Position numbers and translations under genes: made by a program. From SG8-30 sp964406445 (GTDB lineage Bacteria > Pseudomonadota > Gammaproteobacteria > Steroidobacterales > Steroidobacteraceae): 59,591 bases of DNA. Below, piece after piece: positions 36,620 through 46,164 of the stretch; the first letter of the stretch is position 1; each line of letters starts with the position of its first letter. Where the stretch lies: contig CAYORU010000021.1 of assembly GCA_964406445.1 (NCBI GenBank), positions 1 to 59,591 on the forward strand, given 5' to 3'. The notes under the pieces were generated by a model. The model did no database searches and was not told the DNA's origin. It was given only the letters and a program-made list of their open reading frames with translations.

Positions 36620-37794
36620 CCGACGGCGCCGTCTACCTCGACTACGCCGCGACCTGCCCCGTCGACCCGCGGGTGGCCGAGGCGATGGCGGCCAGCCTGC
36701 GCGGGCCAGCCGGCAACCCGTCGTCGCTCCACGCCGGCGGCCGCGCGGCGCGCGGGCAGGTCGAGCGCGCGCGGGCGCAGGTGGCCCGGCTGGTCGGGGC
36801 GCCGCCCGCGGCGATCGTCTTCACCTCGGGCGCGACCGAAAGCGACAACCTGGCCGTGCTCGGCGCGGCGCGCGGCGCGCGCGGCCGGGGCCGGCACCTG
36901 ATCACCTCGCGCACCGAGCATCGCGCCGTGCTGGACGCCTGCCGGCGGCTGGAAACCGAGGGATTCGAGGTCAGCTGGCTGAAGCCGGGACCGGACGGGG
37001 GCGTGTCGGCCGCGCAGGTCGAGCAGGCGCTGCGTCCCGACACCGTGCTGGTCGCGCTGATGCACGCCAACAACGAGACCGGGGTCCTGAACGACGTTGC
37101 GGCCGTCGGCCGGCTGTGCCGCGCCCGCGGCGTGCTGCTGCACGTGGATGCGGCGCAGAGCGCGGGCAGGGTGCCGCTCGACGTCGCGGAACTCGGCGCC
37201 GACCTGCTCGCCTTCACGGCCCACAAGCTCGGCGGGCCGGCGGGGGTGGGCGCGCTGTACGTGCGGCGCGAGCCCCGACCGGCGCTCGATCCGCTGCTGT
37301 TCGGGGGCGGCCAGGAGGGCGGTCTGCGCCCGGGCACGCTGGCGACCCACCAGATCGTCGGCTTCGGGCTCGCCTGCGAACTGGCGCTGACCGCGCTGCC
37401 CGAGGAGGGTCCGCGGGTGCGCGCGCTGCGCGAGGAACTCTGGCGCCGGCTCGAGCCGCTCGGACGGGTGGAGCGCAACGGCGCCGCCGAGCCGAGCGTC
37501 CCCGGCATCCTCAACCTGTTCTTCGCGGGCGTGGAGGGCGAGAGCCTGCTGCTCGAACTCGAGGGACGGGTAGCTGCCTCGAGCGGGTCGGCCTGCAGCT
37601 CGGCGAGCGGCGAGCCCTCCTACGTGCTGCGCGCGCTGGGCCGCTCGGACGCGGCTGCGCAGGCGTCGCTCCGGCTCTCGCTGGGTCGCGCCACCACGGC
37701 GCGTGACGTGGCGCAGGCCGCCGAGGCGATCTCCGCCGCGATCCGCCGGCTGCGGGCGCTGGCGCCATCCGGGGCGGTCGAGCGGGTCGCTTGA
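36616..37794 (+). CDS. iscS: Cysteine desulfurase (IscS/NifS family)
   Basis: This PLP enzyme takes sulfur from cysteine for clusters or tRNA thiolation. The 392-aa protein has the PLP lysine Lys204 in TAHKLGGPAG, HVDAAQSAGRV, and the mobile catalytic loop SSGSACSSASGEPSYVLRALG with Cys327. The start is a TTG (36616) that overlaps the trmJ stop. The gene is followed directly by an unusual IscU-like protein and iscA. Confidence 0.93.
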   Translation: MTDGAVYLDYAATCPVDPRVAEAMAASLRGPAGNPSSLHAGGRAARGQVERARAQVARLVGAPPAAIVFTSGATESDNLAVLGAARGARGRGRHLITSRTEHRAVLDACRRLETEGFEVSWLKPGPDGGVSAAQVEQALRPDTVLVALMHANNETGVLNDVAAVGRLCRARGVLLHVDAAQSAGRVPLDVAELGADLLAFTAHKLGGPAGVGALYVRREPRPALDPLLFGGGQEGGLRPGTLATHQIVGFGLACELALTALPEEGPRVRALREELWRRLEPLGRVERNGAAEPSVPGILNLFFAGVEGESLLLELEGRVAASSGSACSSASGEPSYVLRALGRSDAAAQASLRLSLGRATTARDVAQAAEAISAAIRRLRALAPSGAVERVA

Positions 37795-38177
37795 TGGCCG
37801 CGGCGGCCTATTCGGCGCGGGTCCTGGCGCTGTTCGCCGACCCGCCCCATGCCGGTGATCTCGCCGACGGCCCGGGCGAGCGGCTGCGGGGCGAGGCGGG
37901 CTCGCCCGAACAGGGCGCCTGGGTCGTCTTCGAGGCTCGCCTCGCCCGGGGCCGCGTCGTCGCGGCGGCGTTCCGGGCCTTCGGCTGCCCGCACGTCATC
38001 GCCGCCGCGGCGCTCGTCGCCGGTCGAATGACCGGCTCGCCGCCCGAACAGGCGGCGGACTTCGACGCGCACGCCCTCGCGGCGGAACTCGAGCTCCCTG
38101 CCTCGAAGCTCGGCCGGCTGCTGGTGGTGCAGGACGCCGCGGCGGCGCTGGCCACACGCGCGCCGCTGGACAGGTAG
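37794..38177 (+). CDS. IscU/NifU-like protein lacking two of three cluster cysteines
   Basis: The 127-aa protein aligns along its length with the IscU scaffold. Only one ligand cysteine remains, Cys65 in FGCPHVIAAAALVAG. The first IscU cysteine (GxPxCGD) is replaced by GSPEQGAW, and the third (HCxxLA) by LLVVQDAAAAL. It therefore cannot hold a [2Fe-2S] cluster in the standard way, but may still bind IscS. The ATG at 37794 overlaps the iscS stop (TGATG); a TTG one codon earlier is possible. The gene is intact and in-frame, so it is not an obvious pseudogene. Confidence 0.8.
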   Translation: MAAAAYSARVLALFADPPHAGDLADGPGERLRGEAGSPEQGAWVVFEARLARGRVVAAAFRAFGCPHVIAAAALVAGRMTGSPPEQAADFDAHALAAELELPASKLGRLLVVQDAAAALATRAPLDR

Positions 38178-38180
38178 AAT
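38175..38180 (+). promoter_or_regulatory. Possible -10 of iscA (TAGAAT)
   Basis: GGTAGAATCAGG overlaps the stop codon of the IscU-like gene, 36 bases before iscA. No strong -35. Confidence 0.35.
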
Positions 38181-38216
38181 CAGGGAACTCCCGGTCTCCG
38201 GAGCGCTCCATCCCTC

Positions 38217-38540
38217 ATGGCCATCACCCTCACCCCCGCCGCCGCAGAGCGCGTCAGGAACCACATCGCCGCGCGCGGCCAGGGCCTCGGGCTGCGCCTC
38301 GGCGTGCGCAAGACGGGCTGCTCGGGCTATGCCTACGTGGTGAACTTCGCCGACGAGACCAGCGGCGACGACCACGTCTTCGAGAGCGGCGGCGTCAGGG
38401 TCTTCGTGGACGCCGACAGCCTGCCGCTGGTGGACGGCACCGAGGTGGATTTCGTCCGCCAGGGGCTCAACGAGGCGTTCCGCTTCCGCAACCCCAACGT
38501 CAAGGGCGAGTGCGGCTGCGGCGAGAGCTTCGCGATCTGA
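38217..38540 (+). CDS. iscA: Iron-sulfur cluster assembly protein IscA
   Basis: The 107-aa A-type carrier has the three invariant cysteines: Cys35 (KTGCSGYAY) and Cys99/Cys101 in GECGCGESF. It delivers clusters to apoproteins. It lies 39 bases after the IscU-like gene. hscB, hscA and fdx, which follow iscA in E. coli, are absent; ndk follows instead. Confidence 0.95.
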   Translation: MAITLTPAAAERVRNHIAARGQGLGLRLGVRKTGCSGYAYVVNFADETSGDDHVFESGGVRVFVDADSLPLVDGTEVDFVRQGLNEAFRFRNPNVKGECGCGESFAI

Positions 38541-38579
38541 TTTTTCCTTGAGCGGCGGGAACTTCCGCCGAGTTCCCAT

Positions 38580-38609
38580 TTGCCGGGCGACCGCCGAAAC
38601 CGGTACAAT
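38580..38609 (+). promoter_or_regulatory. Promoter of ndk (TTGCCG-N18-TACAAT)
   Basis: A reasonable -35 (TTGCCG, 38580-38585) and -10 (TACAAT, 38604-38609) are separated by 18 bases in the 146-base gap between iscA and ndk, giving a leader of about 70 bases. Confidence 0.6.
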
Positions 38610-38686
38610 TCCAGTCTTTTATAGCTGCCGGCCCGGCGCCGCCGGGCCGCTTCTTCACACTCTCTCGAGCACGGAGCAGAGCATCC

Positions 38687-39118
38687 ATGGCGGTCGAACG
38701 CACCCTGTCCATCGTGAAGCCCGACGGCGTCGCCAAGAACCTGATCGGCGAGGTCTACCGCCGCTTCGAGGGGGCCGGCCTCAGGATCGTCGCCGCGCGC
38801 ATGATGCACCTGACCCGCGCCCAGGCCGAGGGGTTCTACGCGGTGCATCGCGAGCGCCCGTTCTTCAAGGACCTCTGCGCCTACATGACCTCGGGGCCGG
38901 TCGCGGTGCAGGTGCTCGAGGGCGAGAACGCGGTCGCGCGCCACCGCGAGATCATGGGCGCCACCGACCCGAAGAAGGCGGCCCCCGGCACCATCCGCGC
39001 CGACCTCGCGGCGAGCATCGAGGAGAACGTCGTGCACGGCTCGGACAGCGCCGAGAACGCGGCCCGCGAGATCGCCTTCTTCTTCGCCGAGTCGGCGATC
39101 TGCCCGCGCACCCGCTGA
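38687..39118 (+). CDS. ndk: Nucleoside diphosphate kinase
   Basis: The 143-aa enzyme transfers the gamma phosphate between nucleoside di- and triphosphates. It starts MAVERTLSIVKPDGV, and the phosphorylated His117 is in the VVHGSDSAENA motif. GGAG lies before the ATG. It is followed by rlmN after 34 bases, as in many gammaproteobacteria. Confidence 0.97.
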   Translation: MAVERTLSIVKPDGVAKNLIGEVYRRFEGAGLRIVAARMMHLTRAQAEGFYAVHRERPFFKDLCAYMTSGPVAVQVLEGENAVARHREIMGATDPKKAAPGTIRADLAASIEENVVHGSDSAENAAREIAFFFAESAICPRTR

Positions 39119-39152
39119 GCGCTCTGGCATCGCCAGGCCCCGGTCGCCCGCC

Positions 39153-40277
39153 ATGGAATCCGCCGCTTCCGCCAAGGTGAACCTGCTCGGGATGCCGCGC
39201 GAGGAGCTCGAGGGCTTCGTCGCCGGCCTCGGCGCGAAGCCGTTCCGGGCGCGGCAGCTGATGCAGTGGATCTACCGGCGCGGCGAGTCGGACTTCGCGC
39301 GGATGACCGACCTGTCGAGGGAGTTCCGCGACCGGCTGGTCGAGGTCGCCGAGATCCGTCCGCCCGAGATCGTCACCGCGCAGGCCTCGGCCGACGGCAC
39401 GCGCAAGTGGCTGCTGCGCGCGCCGGGCGCGACGGGCGTCGAGCAGGCCATCGAGACGGTCTTCATTCCCGAGCCCGGCCGCGGCACGCTCTGCATCTCG
39501 AGCCAGGTCGGCTGCGCGCTCGACTGCTCGTTCTGCTCGACGGCCCAGCAGGGATTCAACCGCAACCTGTCCGCGGCGGAGATCGTCGGCCAGGTCTGGC
39601 TCGCCAACCGCGAGCTGGGCAGGAGCGCGGACGGCCCGCGCGTGATCACGAACGTGGTCTTCATGGGCATGGGCGAGCCGCTCGCGAACTATCGCGCGGT
39701 GCTGCCCGCGATCCGCGTGCTGCTCGACGACCTCGGCTACGACCTGTCGCGGCGGCGGGTCACGCTGTCCACCTCGGGCCTGGTGCCGCAGATCTACAGG
39801 CTCGCCGAGGAGTGCAACGTGGCCCTCGCCGTGTCCCTGCATGCGCCCGACGACCGCCTGCGCGACGAGCTCGTGCCGATCAACCGCCGGCACCCGATCG
39901 CCGAGCTGCTCGACGCCTGCTGGCACTACCTCGAGCGGCAGAACGGCCGCAACATCACCTTCGAGTACGTGATGCTGCACGGCGTCAACGACCAGCCGGA
40001 ACACGCGCGGGAACTCGCGCGGCTGCTCGCGGGTCACGAGGCCAAGGTGAACCTGATCCCGTTCAACACCTTCCCCGGGACCCGCTACCGCTGCTCGACG
40101 CCGGCGGCGATCGAGCGGTTCCGGGGGATCCTGCTCGCCGCCGGGGTCATGGTGACGACCCGCCGGACCCGCGGCGACGACATCGACGCCGCCTGCGGGC
40201 AGCTCAAGGGCCGCGTGCTCGACCGCAGGCAGGTGCGCCTCGGGCAGAAGCTCGTCGGCGTGACGGTGCAGACGTGA
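39153..40277 (+). CDS. rlmN: 23S rRNA/tRNA (adenine-C2)-methyltransferase RlmN
   Basis: This radical SAM enzyme methylates A2503 of 23S rRNA and A37 of some tRNAs. The 374-aa protein has the cluster motif CALDCSFC (Cys121, Cys125, Cys128) and the C-terminal Cys348 in DAACGQLKG, which corresponds to the methyl-transfer intermediate cysteine. It is first in the conserved rlmN-pilW-rodZ order. Confidence 0.97.
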   Translation: MESAASAKVNLLGMPREELEGFVAGLGAKPFRARQLMQWIYRRGESDFARMTDLSREFRDRLVEVAEIRPPEIVTAQASADGTRKWLLRAPGATGVEQAIETVFIPEPGRGTLCISSQVGCALDCSFCSTAQQGFNRNLSAAEIVGQVWLANRELGRSADGPRVITNVVFMGMGEPLANYRAVLPAIRVLLDDLGYDLSRRRVTLSTSGLVPQIYRLAEECNVALAVSLHAPDDRLRDELVPINRRHPIAELLDACWHYLERQNGRNITFEYVMLHGVNDQPEHARELARLLAGHEAKVNLIPFNTFPGTRYRCSTPAAIERFRGILLAAGVMVTTRRTRGDDIDAACGQLKGRVLDRRQVRLGQKLVGVTVQT

Positions 40278-40303
40278 CGCCCCGGTCGCGGGGGAGGCCT
40301 GCC

Positions 40304-41062
40304 ATGCGGACGATCCGGGCGCTGTTGATGTCGCTGCCGCTGTGCGTGCCCATGGTGGCCGCCGCCCAGTCCACGTCCTCGCTGCGCGAGGACGCGGCGC
40401 GGATCAACGTCCGCCTCGGCCTCGAGTACATGCGCCAGGGGCAGCTCGGCGTCGCCCAGGAGAAGATCGACAAGGCCCTGCAGCAGAACCCGCGGGACGC
40501 CGGCGTGCAGCTCGGCGCGGGGCTGCTCTACGAGCAGCTGCGCGAGCCCAAGGCGGCGGCCAGGCACTTCCGCGAGGCGGTTCGCCTCGAGCCGAAGAAT
40601 CCCGACGCGCTCAACGCCCTCGGCGCCTTCCTCTGCCGCAACGGCGAGTCCCGCAAGGGCGAGGAGGCCTTCCTCGCCGCAGCGCGCAATCCCGTCTATC
40701 GCACGCCCGAGGTCGCCTACACCAACGCGGCCGTCTGCGCGCGCAAGGCCGGCCGGCTCGACGAGTCCGAGGAGCACCTGCGGCTCGCGCTGGCGCAGCG
40801 CAAGGGCTACTCCGAGGCGCTGGTGCAGATGGCGGGCGTGTCCTTCGAGCGCGGCAACCTGCTGCAGGCGCGGGCCTTCGTCGAGCGCTACCTCGCCGTC
40901 GCGCCGGCGACGCCCGACGTGCTGCTGCTCGGCTACCAGATCGAGGCCGGCCTCGGCGATGCGGCGGCGGCCGCGGGCTACGCGGAACGCCTGCGCAGCG
41001 CGCATGCGAACGCCCCGGAGACGCGGGTGATCGAGGAGTTCTCGCGCAAGGACCCGCCATGA
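40304..41062 (+). CDS. pilW: Type IV pilus biogenesis/stability protein PilW (PilF)
   Basis: The 252-aa product has a signal peptide (about residues 1-21, ending VAAAQ) and about five TPR repeats (for example NVRLGLEYMRQGQLGVAQEK and EAVRLEPKNPDALNALG). PilW/PilF supports assembly of the outer-membrane pilus secretin. There is no lipobox cysteine at the cleavage site, unlike the Pseudomonas protein, so it may be soluble in the periplasm. GGAGG lies 9 bases before the ATG at 40304. It overlaps rodZ by four bases (ATGA). Confidence 0.9.
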   Translation: MRTIRALLMSLPLCVPMVAAAQSTSSLREDAARINVRLGLEYMRQGQLGVAQEKIDKALQQNPRDAGVQLGAGLLYEQLREPKAAARHFREAVRLEPKNPDALNALGAFLCRNGESRKGEEAFLAAARNPVYRTPEVAYTNAAVCARKAGRLDESEEHLRLALAQRKGYSEALVQMAGVSFERGNLLQARAFVERYLAVAPATPDVLLLGYQIEAGLGDAAAAAGYAERLRSAHANAPETRVIEEFSRKDPP

Positions 41063-41639
41063 GCGACGCGCCGGCGGCCGGCGCCGCGCCCGCTTCGCCG
41101 GGTGCGCGGCTGCGGCGCGCGCGCGAGGCGCGGGGCTGGACCGCGTCCCAGGTCGCCGAGCTGATGCGCCTGCAGGTCGCCGTGATCGAGTCGCTCGAGG
41201 CGGACCGGTACGATTCGCTCGGTGCGGCCGTGTTCGTGCGCGGCCACCTGCGCCGCTACGGGCTCCTGCTCGACATCCCGGTCGGGCCCCTGCTCGAGGC
41301 CTACGACCGCTCCGCCGACGGGCCGGCGCCGCCGAGCCTGATCCCGCAGGCGAGCGTGCACACGCCGGTGCGCGAGGGAGGTCCGGCCCTGCGGCTGCCG
41401 GCCGCGGCCTGGTACGCCCTTGCCGCCGGCCTGCTCGCGGCGGCGGGCGCCGGCGGCTACTGGTGGTGGACCGAAAGGGGCGCGGGCGAGGCCCCGGCGC
41501 CGTCCGCCGCGCCTGCGGCGGCAGGCGCCAAGGATCCGCCGCCCGCGTCCGGCGGGCCGGACTCTGTCGGGCTGGAGCCGCGCCCGCGGGTGCCGGAGGC
41601 GGCGCCCGTCGACGCCCCCGCCGCCGGGGAGGCGTCGCC

Positions 41640-41643
<4 letters not shown>
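41059..41643 (+). CDS. rodZ: RodZ-like helix-turn-helix membrane protein, short form
   Basis: The 194-aa protein has an N-terminal Xre/RodZ-type helix-turn-helix (about residues 14-75, RLRRAREARGWTASQVAELM), one transmembrane helix (about 114-137) and a short Pro/Ala-rich tail. E. coli RodZ is about 337 aa and has a periplasmic beta domain, which is absent here. RodZ links MreB to the cell-wall machinery. The gene overlaps pilW and hisS by four bases each, so the end is authentic rather than a sequencing break. Confidence 0.85.
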
Positions 41644-42936
<1,293 letters not shown>

Positions 42937-42944
<8 letters not shown>

Positions 42945-43599
42945 CGAATACCTGGACGAACGCGAACAGGCCGAGCGGCTCAAGAACTGGTTCAAGGAGA
43001 ACTGGCTCTGGCTGGTCGCCGGGGTCGGCATCGGGCTCGGCGGGCTTTACGGCTCCCGCGCCTGGGACGCCCACCTCGACCGGCGCTCGCAGGAGGCGGC
43101 GGGCCAGTTCGCGCAGCTGCTCGAGGCGATCGATGCGCAGGGCCCCGAGGCCGGCCTCGCGCTCGTCGACCCTCTGGTCGAGAACTACGGCGGCACGCCG
43201 TATGCCGACCAGGCGCGGCTGGTGGCCGCGCGCGTGCACGTCGAGAAAGGCGACCTCGACGAGGCCGCTGGCCGGCTGAGGCAGGTGGCGGAGGGGAGCA
43301 GGGACCCCGAGCTCGCCATGGTGGCGCGCCTGCGGCTCGCCCGTGTCGAGTCGGCGGCCGGCCGGCACGAAGCGGCCCTCGCCCTGCTCGATGCCGCCGC
43401 GTCGCCGGCCATAGCGCCGCGGATCGACGAGCTGCGCGGCGACGTCCTGCTCGCAAAGGGCGACCGGGCCGGCGCGCTCGCCGCCTACGAGCGGGCCCGC
43501 ACGGGCGCCGAGGGCAGGCCGTCGGCGGCGCTGGTGGACGCCGAGACGCTCGGCCTGAAGATCGAAGCGCTGTCCGGCCCCGCGCCGGCGGCGGAGTGA
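42937..43599 (+). CDS. yfgM: YfgM/ancillary SecYEG translocon subunit family protein
   Basis: The 220-aa protein has the family N-terminus YLDEREQAERLKNWFKENW, one transmembrane helix (about residues 24-42) and a periplasmic TPR-like domain. YfgM is a partner of PpiD at the Sec translocon in E. coli. It overlaps hisS by eight bases and is followed immediately by bamB. Confidence 0.93.
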
Positions 43600-43604
43600 G
43601 CGCC

Positions 43605-44753
43605 ATGCGTCCCGCCGTCGGCCTGCTGGTCGCCCTGGCGCTGCTCGCGAGCGGCTGCAGCAAGGACAAGGACGTCGATCCGCCGGCGGAGCTCGTGGAT
43701 TTCGATGCCACGCTGGCCGTCAAGCGCGAGTGGAGCGTCAGCGTCGCTGCGGACGAGGTCCTGCGCCTCGGTCTCTCGCCGGCCGTCGACGGCGACCGCG
43801 TCTTCGTCGCCGGCGGCGGCGGCGCCGTTTTCGCCGTCGGTCTCGCCAACGGCCGCTCGCTGTGGCGGGCGAGGCTCGACGCGGCCGTGAGCGGCGGGCC
43901 GGGCGTCGGCGCGGGGCTCGTGGTGGTGGGCACCCGCAAGGGCGAGGTGGTGGCGCTCGCCGCGGACTCGGGCGCCGAGCGCTGGCGGGCGAACGTGGCC
44001 GGCGAGGTGCTGTCGCCGCCCGCGGTCGGCGGGGGCCGGGTGGTCGTGCATACGGTCGACGGCCGGCTCACCGGCCTCGACGCGGCCGACGGCCGCTCGC
44101 TGTGGAGTTTCGAGCAGGTGGTGCCACGCCTGACGGTGCGCGGCTCGGCGGCGCCGGTCATCGACGGCGATGCCGTGTTCGCGGCCTTCGACAACGGCAA
44201 GGTGGCGGCGCTCACGCTCGCCGAGGGCGAGCTGCTCTGGACCGCGACCGTCGCCGCGCCCTCCGGCCGGACCGAGCTGCAGCGGCTGGTGGACATCGAC
44301 GCGCCGGTGCGCGTGGCCGGTGACGACGTGTTCGTGGCGGGTTTCCAGGGGCGCGCGGCCATGGTCGCCCGGGGCTCCGGCCAGATCTGGTGGGGCCGCG
44401 ACTACTCGACCTATCGCGGCCTGGCGCTCGACGCGGACTCGCTGTACCTCGCGACCGCCGACGGCGCCGTCGTGTCGCTGTCGCGCCGCGACGGCACCGA
44501 GCGCTGGCGCAACGACGCGCTGGCGCGTCGTGGCCTGTCCGGTCCCGCCGTGGACGGCGAGGCCGTGGTCGTGGGCGACTTCGAGGGCTACGTCCACTGG
44601 CTCGACCGCGGCACCGGCGCGCTGCTCGGACGCGCCTCGACCGACGGCAAGCGCATCAGCAACGCCCCGGTCCCGGCCGACGGCCTCGTGCTGGTGCAGA
44701 CCGACGCGGGCGGCGTGTTCGCCCTCCGGGCCCGGCCGCGCGGCGGGCGCTGA
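43605..44753 (+). CDS. bamB: Outer membrane assembly lipoprotein BamB
   Basis: BamB is the beta-propeller lipoprotein of the BAM complex. The 382-aa protein has a lipoprotein signal ending LLASGC (Cys18) and repeated PQQ-type blades (for example NGRSLWRARLDAAVSGGPGV and SGAERWRANVAGEV). The ATG at 43605 is preferred to the GTG at 43596 because GGAG lies 8 bases before it. It sits between yfgM and der, as in E. coli. Confidence 0.95.
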   Translation: MRPAVGLLVALALLASGCSKDKDVDPPAELVDFDATLAVKREWSVSVAADEVLRLGLSPAVDGDRVFVAGGGGAVFAVGLANGRSLWRARLDAAVSGGPGVGAGLVVVGTRKGEVVALAADSGAERWRANVAGEVLSPPAVGGGRVVVHTVDGRLTGLDAADGRSLWSFEQVVPRLTVRGSAAPVIDGDAVFAAFDNGKVAALTLAEGELLWTATVAAPSGRTELQRLVDIDAPVRVAGDDVFVAGFQGRAAMVARGSGQIWWGRDYSTYRGLALDADSLYLATADGAVVSLSRRDGTERWRNDALARRGLSGPAVDGEAVVVGDFEGYVHWLDRGTGALLGRASTDGKRISNAPVPADGLVLVQTDAGGVFALRARPRGGR

Positions 44754-44771
44754 TCCGCGGCGCGCCGACCG

Positions 44772-46160
44772 ATGCTGCCGGTCCTCGCGCTCGTCGGCCG
44801 GCCGAACGTCGGCAAGTCCACGCTCTTCAACGTGCTGACCTCGACCCGCGACGCGCTCGTCGCGGACGTGCCGGGCGTGACGCGCGACCGCAAGTACGGC
44901 TACGGCCGGGCGGCCGGACGGCGCTTCATCGTCATCGACACCGGCGGGCTGATGGAGACCCCGCGCGGCATCGAGCAGCCGATGGCCCAGCAGACCCTCA
45001 AGGCGCTCGAGGAGGCGGAGCGGATCGTGCTGGTCGTCGACCGTCGCGACGGCCTGACGCCGGCCGACCGCTTCGTCGCCGCCGTGGTCCGCCAGAGCGG
45101 CAAGCCGGTCACCGTCGCGGTCAACAAGTCCGAGGGGCGCGACGACGAGGTCGCGGTGTCGGAGTTCCACGAGCTCGGCCTCGGCGCGCCGCTGGCCGTC
45201 TCGGCAGTCCACCGCCAGGGCGTGGACGAACTGGTTGCCGCGGCGCTCGAGGACGTCGCGGAGACCGGCGAAGAGCCGGCCGGGGCCGAGGACGACTCGC
45301 TTCGCGTGTGCGTCGTCGGCCGCCCCAACGTGGGCAAGTCGACCCTGGTGAACCGCCTGCTGGGCGAGGAGCGGTTGATTGCCTTCGACGAGCCCGGCAC
45401 GACGCGCGACACGATCCGCGTGCCGTTCGAACGCGACGGGCGCCGCTTCACGCTGATCGACACCGCCGGCGTGCGCCGGCGCTCGCGCGTCGAGGACCTG
45501 GTCGAGAAGTTCAGCGTCATCAAGACGCTGCAGGCCGTGGACGACGCGCACGTGGTCATCGGCGTGCTCGACGCGCGCGAGACCGTCGCCGAGCAGGACG
45601 CCTCGCTGCTCGGGCTGGTCGCCGACCGCGGCCGTGCGCTGGTCATCGCGGTGAACAAGTGGGACCACGTCGCGGCCGGGCAGCGGGGGGAGATCCGCGC
45701 GGGCCTCGAGCAGCGGCTCGGCTTCCTCGACTACGCGCCGTCGCACTTCATCTCCGCGCTGCACGGCAGCGGGGTGGGCGAGCTGATGGAGTCGGTCGGC
45801 CGGGCCTACGAGGCGGCGATGCGCGACCTGCCGACGCCGGAACTCACGCGCGTGCTCGAGGGCGCGATGGAGCAGCACCAGCCGCCGCTGGTGCGCGGCC
45901 GGCGCATCAAGCTGCGCTACGCGCACCAGGGCGGGCGCAATCCGCCGGTCGTGGTGATCCACGGAACGCAGGCCGAGCGCACGCCCGAGGACTATCGCCG
46001 CTACCTCATGAACTGCTTCCGTCGGGCCTTCGACCTGTTCGGCACGCCCGTGCGGATCGAGTTCAGGAGCGAGGACAATCCCTTCGCCGGGCGGCGCAAC
46101 GAGCTGACGCCGCGGCAGCGCCGCAAGCGCCAGCGGCTCATGCGCCACGCGCGGCGCTGA
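44772..46160 (+). CDS. der: GTPase Der (EngA)
   Basis: The 462-aa protein has two tandem GTPase domains, each with GRPNVGKST (about residues 8-16 and 184-192), and a C-terminal KH-like domain ending in basic residues. Der is needed for 50S ribosome maturation. Its end is convergent with xseA, with only four bases between the stops. Confidence 0.97.
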   Translation: MLPVLALVGRPNVGKSTLFNVLTSTRDALVADVPGVTRDRKYGYGRAAGRRFIVIDTGGLMETPRGIEQPMAQQTLKALEEAERIVLVVDRRDGLTPADRFVAAVVRQSGKPVTVAVNKSEGRDDEVAVSEFHELGLGAPLAVSAVHRQGVDELVAAALEDVAETGEEPAGAEDDSLRVCVVGRPNVGKSTLVNRLLGEERLIAFDEPGTTRDTIRVPFERDGRRFTLIDTAGVRRRSRVEDLVEKFSVIKTLQAVDDAHVVIGVLDARETVAEQDASLLGLVADRGRALVIAVNKWDHVAAGQRGEIRAGLEQRLGFLDYAPSHFISALHGSGVGELMESVGRAYEAAMRDLPTPELTRVLEGAMEQHQPPLVRGRRIKLRYAHQGGRNPPVVVIHGTQAERTPEDYRRYLMNCFRRAFDLFGTPVRIEFRSEDNPFAGRRNELTPRQRRKRQRLMRHARR

Positions 46161-46164
46161 GCCG

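Noticed and set aside
43485..46148. Long open frame antisense to bamB and der
   Set aside because: It is a composition shadow; both sense genes are clear.
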